DNA from: an uncultured Helicobacter sp.
GTDB lineage: Bacteria > Campylobacterota > Campylobacteria > Campylobacterales > Helicobacteraceae
DNA: 64,000 bases
Direction of reading: 5' to 3'
Assembly (NCBI GenBank): GCA_949299115.1
Contig: CASFZH010000002.1
Coordinates: forward strand, 62,001 to 126,000
Position numbers and translations under genes: made by a program. The notes under the pieces are model-generated. The model was not told the DNA's origin. It did not search any database and saw nothing but the letters and a program-made list of their open reading frames with translations. Shown here in pieces: positions 36,747 to 48,346 of this stretch. Every line of letters begins with the position of its first letter. Within the stretch, counting starts at the first letter, position 1.

Positions 36747-39557
36747 ATGAAGCAACAAGACTTTATTAGGATAGAAGGTGCAAAAGAAAATAATCTCAAA
36801 AATCTCAATTTACAGATTCCGAAAAATAAACTTGTTGTCTTTACAGGTCTTAGCGGAAGTGGAAAAAGTACTCTTGCCTTTGAAACTCTTTATGCTGAAG
36901 GACAGAGACGTTATATAGAATCTTTATCTAGTTATGCTAGACAATTTTTAGATAAAGTGGGGAAACCAAACGTAGATAAAATTGAAGGATTAACTCCAGC
37001 TGTTGCAATAGATCAAAAAACGACTTCAAAGAATCCTCGTTCTACGGTAGGTACAATTACCGAAATATATGATTATTTGCGATTGCTATACGCACGTATT
37101 GGGATTCAACATTGTCATATTTGTGGAGATAAAATTAGTTTTATGTCAGCAACAGACATTATTCATGAAGTTTTAAAAATACCACAAGATTCTACAATCA
37201 TCATTTATGCCCCGTTAGTAAAAGAAAAAAAGGGAAGTTTTCATGATAAGATTGAAACTTTGCGTTCTAAGGGGTATATACGAGCAAAAGTCGATGGCGT
37301 TATGGTTCGCCTTGATGAAGAAATCCACCTTTCAAAGACAAAAAAACATACCATATCGCTTGTAATGGATAGAGTTATGCTAAAGCAAGAAAATCACGCA
37401 AGAATAGCAAGTGCTATTGAAAATGGGTTAAAAGAATCATATGGTGAAATAGAAATTGAGATTCTAAACAACAATTATGACAATACAATCATACATTTTA
37501 GTGAACATTGTGCTTGTTTTAAATGCAAAGTAAGTTTTGAAGAGTTAGAGCCTTTGTGTTTTTCTTTTAATTCTCCAAAGGGTGCATGTAAGGAATGTGG
37601 TGGTCTTGGGATGAAGTATGCATTTGATATAGATTGCATTCTGAATAAATATGAACCACTAAATAAAGGAGGTATCAAATTTATATTTGGTTACAATAAA
37701 AATTATTACTCTGCCTTATTTGAAGGATTTTGTAAAACATATAATATTAAACCAAATAATACTTTTATGGAATTATCCAATGAAGTTCAAAATGCTTTAT
37801 TGTATGGTAGTTTGCAAGAAATAACTATTCAGTGGAAAAACTCTACAATACAGCAAATTTGGCGAGGTATTTTACAGATTGCACTAGATGCATTAAAGGA
37901 TGATGCAGCAGATTATATGGTAGAAAAAATTTGTTCAGCATGCAATGGCAATCGCCTTAATCCACAATCTTTAAGTGTGAAGATAGCAAATAAAGGTATT
38001 GCTGACATCATTACTATGTCGATTCAGCAGTGTTATGATTTTTTTAATGAGGAAGCCCATTTTGAATATCTCACTCAACAACAAAAACAAATTTCTCATT
38101 TGATTTTAAAAGAAATTAGAGAAAGATTGTTTTTTCTTTATGATGTTGGTCTTGGTTATTTAACATTGCATCGCGATGCAAGGAGTATTAGTGGCGGAGA
38201 AAGTCAAAGGATTCGTATCGCAAGTCAAATTGGAAGTGGATTAACGGGTGTTATGTATGTCCTTGATGAACCAAGCATAGGATTACACGAAAGAGACACC
38301 ATAAAACTTATCAAAACACTAAAAGCATTACAACAAAAAGGCAATACATTAATTGTAGTAGAGCACGATAGAGAAACCATTATGAATGCCGATTTCATTG
38401 TAGATATTGGTCCCGGTGCTGGAATTTATGGAGGAGAGATAGTTTTTAGTGGCAGTCTGAAAAAATTATTACAGACACAGACCACATCAGCTCAATATCT
38501 TAATGGAAATAAGCAGGTCCATTATCCTTTTTATAGAACACAAAAACAATGGATACAAATGAGTGGAGTTGTTATACATAATCTCAAAAATGTAAGCGTA
38601 AAAATTCCATTGTCAAATTTTGTATGTGTAACGGGTGTAAGTGGTAGCGGTAAAAGCTCTCTTATTTTACAAACACTTTTACCAGTTGCACAAGAATTGT
38701 TAAATCATAAAAAAAAGACTAAAGCACATAATGGAGTTGAAATTAAAGGTTTAGAAAATCTTGATAAGGTTATTTATTTGGACCAAAGTCCAATAGGACG
38801 TACACCGCGTAGTAACCCCAGCACATATACGGGATTAATGGATGATATACGCAATCTTTTTGCAAATACTAAAGAAGCCAAAATACGTGGCTATAATATT
38901 GGTAGATTTAGTTTTAATGTAAAAGGAGGGAGATGCGAAAAGTGTCAAGGTGAAGGAGAAATTAAAATTGAAATGCACTTTTTGCCTGATGTCATGGTGC
39001 AATGTGATAGTTGTAGTGGGAATAGATATAACTCACAAACACTTGAAATCACTTATAAAAATAAAAATATTGCAGAAGTATTAAATATGAGTGTGGATGA
39101 AGCAATAGAATTTTTTATTAAAATACCGAAAATTTACAATCGCCTAAAAACATTACAAGCTGTAGGTTTAGGTTATATTACTTTGGGACAAAGTTCTCTC
39201 ACTTTAAGTGGTGGTGAAGCACAGCGAATTAAATTAAGTAAGGAACTCAGTCGCAAAGACACTGGTAAAACGCTTTATATTCTTGATGAACCTACAACAG
39301 GATTGCATTTTGCTGATGTTGATAAATTAGTAAGTGTCTTGCATCATCTAGTAGAACTCGGAAATTCTGTTGTAATAATAGAACATAATCTTGATGTAAT
39401 AAAAAATGCAGATTATATTATAGATATGGGACCAGAAGGGGGAAGTGGAGGTGGTCAGATAGTAGACTGTGGAACTGTGCAAGAAATAATACAAAAGAAA
39501 GATAAGAGTGGAAGCTATACAGCTCATTTCTTAGCTAAATATATGAAAACCTTGTAA
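36747..39557 (+). CDS. uvrA: Excinuclease ABC subunit UvrA
   Basis: DNA-damage recognition ATPase of nucleotide excision repair, 936 aa. Two ABC ATPase modules show Walker A motifs GLSGSGKSTLA (start of the protein) and GVSGSGKSSLI (middle), each with SGGE signatures and Walker B DEP motifs. Zinc-finger cysteines are visible: CHIC, CKEC, and GRCEKCQGEGE with CDSC. Length is normal. The start ATG 36747 follows AGGAAGG; an earlier ATG-like start is not needed. It converges with frdB. Confidence 0.96.
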   Translation: MKQQDFIRIEGAKENNLKNLNLQIPKNKLVVFTGLSGSGKSTLAFETLYAEGQRRYIESLSSYARQFLDKVGKPNVDKIEGLTPAVAIDQKTTSKNPRSTVGTITEIYDYLRLLYARIGIQHCHICGDKISFMSATDIIHEVLKIPQDSTIIIYAPLVKEKKGSFHDKIETLRSKGYIRAKVDGVMVRLDEEIHLSKTKKHTISLVMDRVMLKQENHARIASAIENGLKESYGEIEIEILNNNYDNTIIHFSEHCACFKCKVSFEELEPLCFSFNSPKGACKECGGLGMKYAFDIDCILNKYEPLNKGGIKFIFGYNKNYYSALFEGFCKTYNIKPNNTFMELSNEVQNALLYGSLQEITIQWKNSTIQQIWRGILQIALDALKDDAADYMVEKICSACNGNRLNPQSLSVKIANKGIADIITMSIQQCYDFFNEEAHFEYLTQQQKQISHLILKEIRERLFFLYDVGLGYLTLHRDARSISGGESQRIRIASQIGSGLTGVMYVLDEPSIGLHERDTIKLIKTLKALQQKGNTLIVVEHDRETIMNADFIVDIGPGAGIYGGEIVFSGSLKKLLQTQTTSAQYLNGNKQVHYPFYRTQKQWIQMSGVVIHNLKNVSVKIPLSNFVCVTGVSGSGKSSLILQTLLPVAQELLNHKKKTKAHNGVEIKGLENLDKVIYLDQSPIGRTPRSNPSTYTGLMDDIRNLFANTKEAKIRGYNIGRFSFNVKGGRCEKCQGEGEIKIEMHFLPDVMVQCDSCSGNRYNSQTLEITYKNKNIAEVLNMSVDEAIEFFIKIPKIYNRLKTLQAVGLGYITLGQSSLTLSGGEAQRIKLSKELSRKDTGKTLYILDEPTTGLHFADVDKLVSVLHHLVELGNSVVIIEHNLDVIKNADYIIDMGPEGGSGGGQIVDCGTVQEIIQKKDKSGSYTAHFLAKYMKTL

Positions 39558-39596
39558 AATATTTTTTATAAAACACTTCTTGGTATAATTCTTTTT

Positions 39597-39628
39597 ATTA
39601 ACAACATATTAAATGGTATATTGTTAAT
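39597..39628. terminator. Bidirectional terminator between uvrA and frdB
   Basis: Arms ATTAACAA (39597-39604) and TTGTTAAT (39621-39628), extended by ATA/TAT after a mismatch, in the gap between converging uvrA and frdB. Five T precede the left arm, which is a run of A on the other strand. Confidence 0.5.
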
Positions 39629-39667
39629 TTCCATTTATATACCTATGAAATTACAAACCATCAAAGT

Positions 39668-40402
39668 CTATCTCAATGCCACCATTTTTCTTCTAAGATA
39701 AGCAATTTTACTTTGTAAAGGTAACTCTTTTGGACACACATCATGACATGCAATAAGACTCATGCAGCCAAATACACCATCATCATTACCAATTAATTCA
39801 TAATAATCTTCATCCGTACGTTCATCATGAGGATCTATCATAAAACGGACAATCCTATTCATACCAGCTGCACCAACAAAATCATCTCTCATAACTTTTG
39901 TAGCACAACTAGCAATGCAACAGCCACACTCAATGCATCTATCAAGTTCAAAAACTTCATCTGCTACTTCTGGTTCAATAGGCATTTCAAGCTTAGAAAT
40001 ATCCGGTTTATGCTGTGTGTGAATCCAGCTTTCAACACGTTTTGTCATACCAGCAAACCATTCTCCCGTATTAACACTCAAATCTTTAATGAGTTTAAAG
40101 GCAGGTAATGGCATAAGAGTAATTACACCATCAGGAAAATCTTGTGTGAGAGTTCTGCATGCGAGTCTTGGTCTTCCATTAATCATCATACCGCAACTTC
40201 CACAAATTCCAGCACGACATACAAAATCAAAACTTAAATCAGGGTCTTGCTGTTCCCTAATCATACCCAATGCAATAAACACAGTCATGGAATGTGCTTC
40301 CTCAACCTTATATTCTCTAAAGTGTGGCTTTGACGTAGCACTTTGGGGATCAAATTTTAAAGCTCTTATCGTTATAATTCTTCCTTTTTCTTGAGTACTC
40401 AT
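39668..40402 (-). CDS. frdB: Fumarate reductase iron-sulfur subunit FrdB
   Basis: Electron-transfer subunit of menaquinol:fumarate reductase, 244 aa. Cysteine motifs for the three clusters are present: [21 protein letters not shown] for [2Fe-2S], [11 protein letters not shown] for [4Fe-4S], and [12 protein letters not shown] for [3Fe-4S]. The start overlaps the frdA stop by one base (TAATG), with AGGAG upstream, so the pair is translationally coupled. Confidence 0.96.
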   Translation of the reverse strand: MSTQEKGRIITIRALKFDPQSATSKPHFREYKVEEAHSMTVFIALGMIREQQDPDLSFDFVCRAGICGSCGMMINGRPRLACRTLTQDFPDGVITLMPLPAFKLIKDLSVNTGEWFAGMTKRVESWIHTQHKPDISKLEMPIEPEVADEVFELDRCIECGCCIASCATKVMRDDFVGAAGMNRIVRFMIDPHDERTDEDYYELIGNDDGVFGCMSLIACHDVCPKELPLQSKIAYLRRKMVALR

Positions 40403-42372
40403 TATTTATCTCCTAATCTTTGGTTTTTTGCTTTATAGTGAGGTTGCAAATTAAATGGCATTAAAGCCTCTTGCAATTCATATCTATCTCCACCCTTTCC
40501 CTGTATTTCTTGTGTGATTCTATCAATTTCAGCTTGTCTTTTAGCACTATTTGGATGCTCAATAATCATACCTTTAGCACCATAGCCTCGAAATCCTGGT
40601 GCTATCTCCATTTTCATAATATCCAACTCTTCATAGGTTACAGTTGGAAGAGTTTGGTCTGGATTCTCCCATCCTGTTAAAGTCCTTTTAAGCCAATTCT
40701 CATCGTCTCTTTTTGGATAGTCCTCTCTAGAATGTGCTCCTCTAGATTCTGTTCTATCTAGTGCCCCTTTTGCAACACAAAGTGCTATTTTTAACATTCT
40801 AGGGGTACGATATGCATCTTCTAATTCCGGATTATTATGAATCTTTTTGTTTCTTACATGAATATTTTTACTACGTTTATATAACTCTTCTAATTTATTA
40901 ACTGCTTTTTGTAAGCTTTTTCCTTCGCGGAAAATACCAACATCATTATCCATAATATCTTTCATAGCATTCTTAAGTTCATAGACATTCTCTGTACCCG
41001 AATTATTCAACAAAGAAGCGATATAATTTTCTTCTTTTTTAATAAAAGACTCAATGGTAGAAGTTTGTATGTCAATTTGAGCATTTTGACAATGTTCTGT
41101 GAAATAGCCACCAATAATCATACCTGCTACAACAGCCTCACTGACAGAATTACCTCCCAATCTATTAAATCCATGCAAATCCCAACAAGCTGCCTCACCA
41201 GCTGCAAAAAGCCCTTTAAGATAAGATTCGCCTTTATAATTTGTACGAATACCTCCCATAGAATAATGTTGCATTGGTCTAACTGGAGCCCATTTTTCTG
41301 CAGGATCTAAACCAGCAAAAGTTTTACAAATATCTTGAACATCTCGTAAATTCCTTTCTACATGAGCTCTTCCAAGAATTGCAATATCAAGCCATAAATG
41401 ATCCCCGTATGGAGACTTTACTCCCTTACCATTGCGAATATGTTCAAGCATTCTTCGTGAAACAACATCACGACTAGCAAGTTCCTTTTTTTCAGGTTCA
41501 TAATCAGGCATAAAACGATATCCATCAACATCTCGCAAAATACCTCCATCACCTCGACATCCCTCTGTAAGTAAAATACCACTTGGAACAAGTGGAGTAG
41601 GGTGAAACTGCACGGCTTCCATATTGCCAAGTTTTGCGACACCAGTTTCCATAGCTAAAGCTGCTCCTATTCCTTCGCATATAACGGCATTGGTTGTATT
41701 GCGATAAACCCTACCATATCCACCTGTTGCAATAAGGGTACCTTTTGCAATATAAGCCGATAATTCGCCAGTAATCAAATCTCTCACAACCGCACCGTAA
41801 CACCTACCATCTTTATGTATAATTGAAACAGCTTCTTTTCTATCTTGAATATCTACACCAAGTTTATAAGCTTCATTTGCTACCGCGTAAAGCATTGTGT
41901 GTCCGGTAGCATCTGCAGTATAACATGTTCTCCATTTTTTCGTTCCACCAAAATCACGCGAATGGATATAACCATGTCTAAAATCATCTTCTGTGATAGT
42001 AACCTTTTCACCATTAATAACAGCGGGTCTATCTCCTTTTTGAATCCTAGTCCAAGGAACACCAAATCCAGCTAATTCTCTAATAGCTTTTGGTGCTGTT
42101 GTAACAAACATTCTTGCTACGTCTTGATCACATCCCCAATCACTACCTTTTACAGTATCAGCAAAATGCAAATCTTCATTATCTCCATCGCTTTTTACTG
42201 AATTACCCAAACTTGCTTGCATACCACCTTGTGCAGCTGCAGAATGACTTCTCTTAACTGGAACTAAACTCAAAACTATAACATTTAGTCCTTCTTGTTT
42301 AGCGGCAATTGAAGCTCGCAACCCTGCTAATCCACCACCTATGATTAAAGAATCACAATATACTACTTCCAT
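40402..42372 (-). CDS. frdA: Fumarate reductase flavoprotein subunit FrdA
   Basis: Catalytic subunit reducing fumarate to succinate at a covalently bound FAD, 656 aa. FAD-binding [12 protein letters not shown] near the N-terminus, the flavin-linked histidine in [11 protein letters not shown], and the active-site segment [21 protein letters not shown] are seen. Length and the frdC-frdA-frdB order fit the Wolinella/Helicobacter type. AAGG lies before the ATG. In this organism the complex probably works in anaerobic respiration and may also run as succinate dehydrogenase. Confidence 0.97.
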   Translation of the reverse strand: MEVVYCDSLIIGGGLAGLRASIAAKQEGLNVIVLSLVPVKRSHSAAAQGGMQASLGNSVKSDGDNEDLHFADTVKGSDWGCDQDVARMFVTTAPKAIRELAGFGVPWTRIQKGDRPAVINGEKVTITEDDFRHGYIHSRDFGGTKKWRTCYTADATGHTMLYAVANEAYKLGVDIQDRKEAVSIIHKDGRCYGAVVRDLITGELSAYIAKGTLIATGGYGRVYRNTTNAVICEGIGAALAMETGVAKLGNMEAVQFHPTPLVPSGILLTEGCRGDGGILRDVDGYRFMPDYEPEKKELASRDVVSRRMLEHIRNGKGVKSPYGDHLWLDIAILGRAHVERNLRDVQDICKTFAGLDPAEKWAPVRPMQHYSMGGIRTNYKGESYLKGLFAAGEAACWDLHGFNRLGGNSVSEAVVAGMIIGGYFTEHCQNAQIDIQTSTIESFIKKEENYIASLLNNSGTENVYELKNAMKDIMDNDVGIFREGKSLQKAVNKLEELYKRSKNIHVRNKKIHNNPELEDAYRTPRMLKIALCVAKGALDRTESRGAHSREDYPKRDDENWLKRTLTGWENPDQTLPTVTYEELDIMKMEIAPGFRGYGAKGMIIEHPNSAKRQAEIDRITQEIQGKGGDRYELQEALMPFNLQPHYKAKNQRLGDK

Positions 42373-42392
42373 TATATCTTCCTTGTTTGAAA

Positions 42393-43223
42393 TTATTTGC
42401 TTGAATTATATTTAGCAATTATAATAGCTTTATTTGCCATATCTTCTGATAAAGTCATATGTTGATGTGTGCCATACTCTTTTGCATCATGCTCTTTTGC
42501 ATCATGAATATCTTTAAAATCATGTTTAACACCTATACCAACATAAGCATAAAAAGTCGCTAAACCCAAAACAATAAAAAATACACTCATTGCCCATTTT
42601 ATATTTCTTAATCCTTTGATACCGAGTCCTTCAAACCAACCCCATTTAATACAAAGTCTATATAATCCGATAGAACCATGTAACTCAACAGCAAAAAGCA
42701 ATACAATATAGAGCAACCAAAAGTGTTGACTTACAAATCTAAATGCAGAAGCATTCGGTCCAATTGTATCGGGCTGTGTAAACATAATATACAAATGTAC
42801 GCTCGCTAAGAAAAACATAACAAAACCAGTAGCCGCTTGAATAAACCATAAACTAGTATCACTATGTTTCATAAGATGTTTATGTGCACGTAATGCCAGA
42901 AATTGTCGATAATTTATTGGAAATTTCCTCATTGCTAAGAAAGCATGAGCTACAAAAACAATAAATACAAAAGCTGCTACACCGCTTACTATTCTTGGTT
43001 CTCCTGCAGCAATAAAGATACTGCCTTCAAAAAATTTTGTAACTTTGTACATAATTTCAGGACTAATAAGTATGCTAGACACAAAAAACATGTGTGCTAT
43101 CATAAATATTCCCAAAAACAATCCAGTTGCACTTTGCCACCAATCTAGTCTAGCAGGCATTCTACTTTTTTTACGTTCTGGAGTGATTCCTAAATACCCT
43201 TCTATCACTTTATCTTCTTGCAT
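42393..43223 (-). CDS. frdC: Fumarate reductase cytochrome b subunit FrdC
   Basis: Diheme membrane anchor that passes electrons from menaquinol to FrdB. The 276-aa protein has five predicted membrane segments and conserved histidines, including in [21 protein letters not shown] and VELHGSIG. The C-terminal tail is charged and repetitive ([15 protein letters not shown]). The start ATG 43223 follows GGGAGG; an upstream ATG at 43256 is discarded. First gene of the frdCAB operon. Confidence 0.94.
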   Translation of the reverse strand: MQEDKVIEGYLGITPERKKSRMPARLDWWQSATGLFLGIFMIAHMFFVSSILISPEIMYKVTKFFEGSIFIAAGEPRIVSGVAAFVFIVFVAHAFLAMRKFPINYRQFLALRAHKHLMKHSDTSLWFIQAATGFVMFFLASVHLYIMFTQPDTIGPNASAFRFVSQHFWLLYIVLLFAVELHGSIGLYRLCIKWGWFEGLGIKGLRNIKWAMSVFFIVLGLATFYAYVGIGVKHDFKDIHDAKEHDAKEYGTHQHMTLSEDMANKAIIIAKYNSSK

Positions 43224-43466
43224 TAAGCCTCCCTTAAAAATTATATGGATTACCATACATTAATGATAATGTGTAATAATGTTGGGTTTTTTACACAATT
43301 ATCTACACCTGAATTATAAAATATATTTACTTTGAATATCTTTGTTTTAATCTTTTTTGATTATTTTCTTAAATTTATGTGTAAAAAATACACAATCTCA
43401 TTTTTTCAATAATTAAGCATATTATTTAATTACTTATTGAATTTAATTTCATATTTGTTGTTGTAT

Positions 43467-44717
43467 TTATATTTGCATAGTTCGTATGTATTCACAAAGT
43501 TTTAGGCTGATATTAAATTTCGTATCTTTTATTTGTGTTTGAGAATCTTTTGTTAAAAAATACATTTCATTAGATTCGTTACCAAAACTCATGTTATCTT
43601 CTGAAATTATGTTAAGACACACCATAGCACATTTTTTGGAATCAAGAATTTGTCTCGCATAAGATAAGGCATTTTTACTATCACATTCTGCTTTAAAAGC
43701 TATTTTGACAAGATTTTTATAATTTAACGATTGGAGAATGTCAATATTTTGTTTCAATTCTATCAACATTTTCTCGCCCAAATCTTGTTTTTTTAATTTG
43801 CCACTCTTTTGCAAAGGAATATAATCACTAATTGCAGCAACCATAAAAAGATATATTGGAGAATTATCGTTATTATAAGATTCTGAAGTTTCTTTATTCT
43901 GTTGAATGCGGTACATCGTAGTATTAATAGTATGCAAATAGTCTTGAGAAGAAAAAACATGTGATACATTAACGCTTTTTGGCAATTGTATAGGAGTTTG
44001 TGAGCTAATGAAATATACATTTGCCCCTAAGTAATATAATGCCAACACAAGATAAGAGGCTTGTAGTCCACTAGAATGATTGCTAATGCAACGTATAGAA
44101 TCTATATTTTCTTTACTACCACCACCAGTAACAATAACATTTACGTTGTGCCAATATGCTTGAGTCATTAAAAGTCGCTTTGTTTGAAAAATAATTTCAT
44201 TAATATCTGCCATTGCACCATTGCCGTTATCACCACAAGCCAGATTTCCATCTACTGCTGGAATAAGGTGATAAGCGTATCTTTGTAGAGTTTCTATATT
44301 TTTTTGTATTATTGGATTATGAAGCATAAAAGTATTGGCACTTGTGGCAAGTATTTTAGGAATATCGGGTAAGGCTAGGGCAGTAGAGAGATAAACATTA
44401 TCTGCTATTCCATGTGCCAATTTACTTATACTATTTACACTTATTGGTGCAAAAATAGCTATATCAGCCCATTTGGCATAGCTAATGTGATTGCAATAAT
44501 TTGTTTCTCCTTGCACCCAACATTCATTTTCATCATGCAAAACTCTGTGTCCACTCAATACTTCAAAACTTAATATAGTAATAAATTTTAGAGCATGTTT
44601 CGTTGCAACAATTCGCACTTCTGCACCTTCCTTACGTAATAAGCGAATAAGTAGCAGTGTTTTGTATATCGCTATAGAGCCACTTACAAAAATAAGAATT
44701 TTTTTAGATTGCAACAT
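43467..44717 (-). CDS. coaBC: Bifunctional coenzyme A synthesis protein CoaBC (Dfp)
   Basis: Phosphopantothenoylcysteine synthetase and decarboxylase in one chain, 416 aa. The flavin-dependent CoaC half has VSGSIAIYK at the N-terminus, the catalytic histidine in CNHISYAKWADI and ACGDNGNGAMA. The CoaB half starts at VIVTGGGSKENIDSIRCISN, with KKQDLGE further on. AAGGAG precedes the ATG. It stands alone between frdC and a divergent ABC gene. Confidence 0.92.
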   Translation of the reverse strand: MLQSKKILIFVSGSIAIYKTLLLIRLLRKEGAEVRIVATKHALKFITILSFEVLSGHRVLHDENECWVQGETNYCNHISYAKWADIAIFAPISVNSISKLAHGIADNVYLSTALALPDIPKILATSANTFMLHNPIIQKNIETLQRYAYHLIPAVDGNLACGDNGNGAMADINEIIFQTKRLLMTQAYWHNVNVIVTGGGSKENIDSIRCISNHSSGLQASYLVLALYYLGANVYFISSQTPIQLPKSVNVSHVFSSQDYLHTINTTMYRIQQNKETSESYNNDNSPIYLFMVAAISDYIPLQKSGKLKKQDLGEKMLIELKQNIDILQSLNYKNLVKIAFKAECDSKNALSYARQILDSKKCAMVCLNIISEDNMSFGNESNEMYFLTKDSQTQIKDTKFNISLKLCEYIRTMQI

Positions 44718-44841
44718 AGTTTCTCCTTTAACACTATACTTGAAATTTTAAATCAAAATATTGTAGCGATAAATTAAGTATACTTAGAACACAGTTTATC
44801 AACAATTTTATGTTAGAATATCGTGTAAATAAGGATAATAA

Positions 44842-45564
44842 ATGAATGAAATAATTCTAAAAGTAGAATCTCTTAACAAAAACTATGACACATTACAAGC
44901 ATTAAGTAATATTAATTTTGAGTTAAGGCGTGGGGATATATTGGGTTTATTAGGGAGAAATGGGGGAGGTAAAACAACGTTAATTAAAATTCTTACCTCT
45001 ATGATTGCAGATTATGATGGTAGTATTATTTTTTTAGGTTCATCATTACGTGATAGAACAAAATTAATTTTTTTCAAAAATAATATGGCTTACTTACCAG
45101 ATAGGGACTTTTTATTTCCAAATATGACTCCAAAAGAATCTATAACTTTCTTTGCTGATTTCTTTACTGATTTTTGTGGTCAGAAAGCTTTTGAAATTTT
45201 GTCTAGACTCAATATCATTCCTACACAAAAAATTGGCACAATGTCAAAGGGTGAAGCAGAAAAAGTGGGTATAGCGTTAATTTTGGCACGTCACACAAAT
45301 CTTTATGTATTCGATGAACCTTTGGCTGGAGCAGATATAATTAGTCGTGATGAAATATTTAAAATCATTCGAGAATATTGTAGTCATGGTGCAACTATAA
45401 TTGCTACACATCTTATTTCGAGCGTGGAACATATAATAAACTGTGCCTTATTTCTAAACAAAGAGTGTATGGCATATGGGACAAAAGAAGAGCTTTTATA
45501 TGGTTTTGATAATTTAGAAAATAGTTTTAGATATTATGCTACAGGTTCTAATATCAAACCATGA
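44842..45564 (+). CDS. ABC-2 type transporter ATP-binding protein
   Basis: ATPase of 240 aa. Walker A reads GRNGGGKTT (about residues 38-46) with GGG in place of the usual GAG/GSG. The signature region is MSKGEAEKVGIAL, and the Walker B/D-loop reads VFDEPLAGAD instead of the common SGLD. These deviations are typical of ABC-2 exporters of the Firmicutes YtrB kind. AAGGAT precedes the ATG. It pairs with the membrane gene 34 bases downstream. The cargo is unknown. Confidence 0.85.
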   Translation: MNEIILKVESLNKNYDTLQALSNINFELRRGDILGLLGRNGGGKTTLIKILTSMIADYDGSIIFLGSSLRDRTKLIFFKNNMAYLPDRDFLFPNMTPKESITFFADFFTDFCGQKAFEILSRLNIIPTQKIGTMSKGEAEKVGIALILARHTNLYVFDEPLAGADIISRDEIFKIIREYCSHGATIIATHLISSVEHIINCALFLNKECMAYGTKEELLYGFDNLENSFRYYATGSNIKP

Positions 45565-45598
45565 AAAAAATAATAGAATATTGGGATAAAGAGTGAAT

Positions 45599-46351
45599 AT
45601 GAGTATAGACAGCAATACTAAAAAAAATGAAGCAAATCAACAACATACCAATAACCAATTTATCACTTTGTTATATAATATTGTTAAGATTTGTAAACAT
45701 GAATTTCTAATGTCAAGAATATTAGTCGTCATTAGCCTTATTATTGCATTGTGTATTGTACTATTGGCACTAAGTAGCAATGGTAAAATGCTTTATTACT
45801 CTAGTATTATAATTTTTACAAGTTTTGCTTTTTTGATTTTCGGAATCAGTTATTTTCTAAGTATTGCCATGAGTTTTTATCACGGTATTTTTGGAAAATA
45901 TGCATATCTCACCCACTCTTTACCTATAACATTGGATTCCATCTTATTTGCAAAAATTTTCGTATTCATGTTGTGGTCTCTTGTCCTTATTGCAGAATCA
46001 TGTGCACTTGGTTTTGTGTTATACAATAGTGTAGAATATTTTAAAATATTGAAAATAAATATATCAGATATATTATTTACAATATGCAATTGGTTTAGCT
46101 GGACATTATTTGAGATTACCTATATCTTTATGATAACAGCACTGGTGCATCGTAAAAAAAGCTTTCTATTTCTTCATGGAATCATTATATATTTTGCTAT
46201 AAAAATACTTTTAAGTATTCTTCTTATCACATTTATTGATAAGACAAATATTGATATAACTAGAAATATTTATATTATTATGCCTCTCGTGTGCAGCATA
46301 GTATGGTATATGGTTTGCAAATATATTTTAGTGTATAAATTAAATTTGTAA
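45599..46351 (+). CDS. ABC-2 type transporter membrane protein
   Basis: Hydrophobic protein of 250 aa with about six membrane segments after a 35-residue cytoplasmic start. The segment YAYLTHSLPITLDSILFAKIF resembles the LTxxLPxxRxxLL motif of Firmicutes ABC-2 permeases. Together with the ATPase gene it forms one exporter of unknown cargo. The start is ambiguous between GTG 45593 and ATG 45599; neither has a strong ribosome site. Confidence 0.75.
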   Translation: MSIDSNTKKNEANQQHTNNQFITLLYNIVKICKHEFLMSRILVVISLIIALCIVLLALSSNGKMLYYSSIIIFTSFAFLIFGISYFLSIAMSFYHGIFGKYAYLTHSLPITLDSILFAKIFVFMLWSLVLIAESCALGFVLYNSVEYFKILKINISDILFTICNWFSWTLFEITYIFMITALVHRKKSFLFLHGIIIYFAIKILLSILLITFIDKTNIDITRNIYIIMPLVCSIVWYMVCKYILVYKLNL

Positions 46352-46403
46352 TAAGATTACACAATATAAAATCATGTTTGTACTAAATTATTTAAATATT
46401 TAT

Positions 46404-48209
46404 TTAATTTTTTCGTGCCATACGCCTACGCTCGGTGGGATCGAGATATTTCTTGCGGATTCTGATATTTAGAGGGGTAACCTCTAGTATCTCATCGTCC
46501 TCTATCCATTCTAGTGCTCTCTCTAGGGTCAAATCCCTTGGTGGCACGAGCTTGATTGCATCATCGCTCCCACTTGCACGCATATTGGTCAAATGCTTGG
46601 CTTTAATTGGATTGACATCTAAGTCATTATCCCTGCTATGCTCACCAATAATCATACCCACATAGACTTTAGTCTGTGGTGCGATAAATAGCACACCGCG
46701 TTCTTGGATATTAAAAAGTGAGAATCCTGTCGCCTCGCCATTTTCCATGGAGACAAGTGCACCATTTTTGCGAGATTCTACATTGCCACTAAAGGGACGA
46801 AACTCCAAAAAAGAATGGTTCATCACACCCTCGCCCTTGGTATCAGTCAAAAACTCACTTCTGTATCCGATAAGCCCACGCGCGGGTATCTCAAACTCTA
46901 GCCGTGTATAACCATCGCCCATTGGATTCATCGCTTTCATCTCGGCTTTGCGTTTGCCTAATCGCTCGATAATCGCTCCGCTAAAATCCTGTGGCGTATC
47001 AATCACTAGATGTTCAAAAGGCTCTAGCTTTAGCCCATTTTCTTCTTTGATAATCACTTCTGGGCGTGATATGCTAAACTCAAAGCCCTCACGCCGTAGA
47101 TTCTCAGCTAAAATCGTGATTTGTAACTCCCCACGCCCTGATACGCGGAATTTTCCCTCACCCATTTCCTCGCATTTCATCGCGATATTTGTCTGCATTT
47201 CTTTAAGTAGCCTGTCTTTAAGCTTATTAGCCGTTACATGTTTGCCCTCTAGTCCTGCAAGCGGGCTATCATTGACTGCGAAATACACGCTCATCGTAGG
47301 CTCTTCTAGGTGCATAGGATCAAGCGGCATAGGATTAGCAGGATCGACGATAGAATCTCCCACATCAATGGTATTAAACCCTGCTATTGCCACGATATCC
47401 CCAGCTTGAGCGGATTCTATCTCGGTGCGTGCAAGCCCTAAAAATCCAATGAGTTTTGTGATCCTGCCATTTTCTTTCTCGCCATCGCTTTTAGCAAGCA
47501 TCACATTTTCACCTTTTTTGACCTTGCCATTAAACACGCGTGCAATGCCGATTTTGCCCACATAGTTATCATAATCTAGTGTGAAAATCTGCATTTGCAG
47601 AGGAGATTCACTACTGCCACTAGGTGCAGGGACATATTCTAAAATCGCTTCAAAAAGCGGCTCTAGATTCTTTTTCTCATCATCAAGATTCTTAATCGCA
47701 TAGCCATCACGCGCCGCAGCATAGATCACCGGAAAATCCAGCTGATAATCGCTCGCTTCCATCGCTACAAAGAGGTCAAAAACCTCATCTACCACCCTAT
47801 CTGGCTCGGCAGCGGGTTTGTCGATTTTATTGACTACAACAATAGGGCGGATACCAAAGCTCAAAGCCTTTTTGACGACAAACTTCGTCTGTGGCATAAC
47901 GCCTTCTTGCGCATCGACAAGTAGCAGCACGCCATCGACCATTTTTAGCACACGCTCGACCTCTCCGCCAAAGTCTGCGTGTCCGGGTGTATCGATAATA
48001 TTAATCTTTGTGCCTTTGTAGTTGATAGCGGTGTTTTTAGAGAGGATTGTGATACCTCGCTCACGCTCTAGGTCGTTAGAATCCATAACGCGTTCATCGA
48101 TTTGCTCACGCTCACTAAATGTGCCTGATTGAGTAAGTAGTCCATCGACTAATGTTGTTTTGCCATGATCGACATGGGCTATAACAGCGATATTTCGTAT
48201 GTTTTGCAT
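46404..48209 (-). CDS. typA: Translational GTPase TypA/BipA
   Basis: Ribosome-binding GTPase important under stress and low temperature, 601 aa. The G motifs are [10 protein letters not shown] (G1), [16 protein letters not shown] (G3) and [11 protein letters not shown] (G4). The rest follows the EF-G-like domain order, ending in a family-specific C-terminal domain. The start ATG 48209 follows AAGGAA. The coding part is conspicuously richer in G+C than the genes on both sides, while the flanking sequences are AT-rich. Confidence 0.96.
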   Translation of the reverse strand: MQNIRNIAVIAHVDHGKTTLVDGLLTQSGTFSEREQIDERVMDSNDLERERGITILSKNTAINYKGTKINIIDTPGHADFGGEVERVLKMVDGVLLLVDAQEGVMPQTKFVVKKALSFGIRPIVVVNKIDKPAAEPDRVVDEVFDLFVAMEASDYQLDFPVIYAAARDGYAIKNLDDEKKNLEPLFEAILEYVPAPSGSSESPLQMQIFTLDYDNYVGKIGIARVFNGKVKKGENVMLAKSDGEKENGRITKLIGFLGLARTEIESAQAGDIVAIAGFNTIDVGDSIVDPANPMPLDPMHLEEPTMSVYFAVNDSPLAGLEGKHVTANKLKDRLLKEMQTNIAMKCEEMGEGKFRVSGRGELQITILAENLRREGFEFSISRPEVIIKEENGLKLEPFEHLVIDTPQDFSGAIIERLGKRKAEMKAMNPMGDGYTRLEFEIPARGLIGYRSEFLTDTKGEGVMNHSFLEFRPFSGNVESRKNGALVSMENGEATGFSLFNIQERGVLFIAPQTKVYVGMIIGEHSRDNDLDVNPIKAKHLTNMRASGSDDAIKLVPPRDLTLERALEWIEDDEILEVTPLNIRIRKKYLDPTERRRMARKN

Positions 48210-48346
48210 AATATTTCCTTGAATCAAATTACAACAATGGATACAAATTAATGTTGGATTGTAACACAGATTAGATTAATACTTGCAGAAATTCAGTAAT
48301 TTCTGCTATTTTTGGGGAGCTTAAGTACTTTTACATTCTAAAACAC

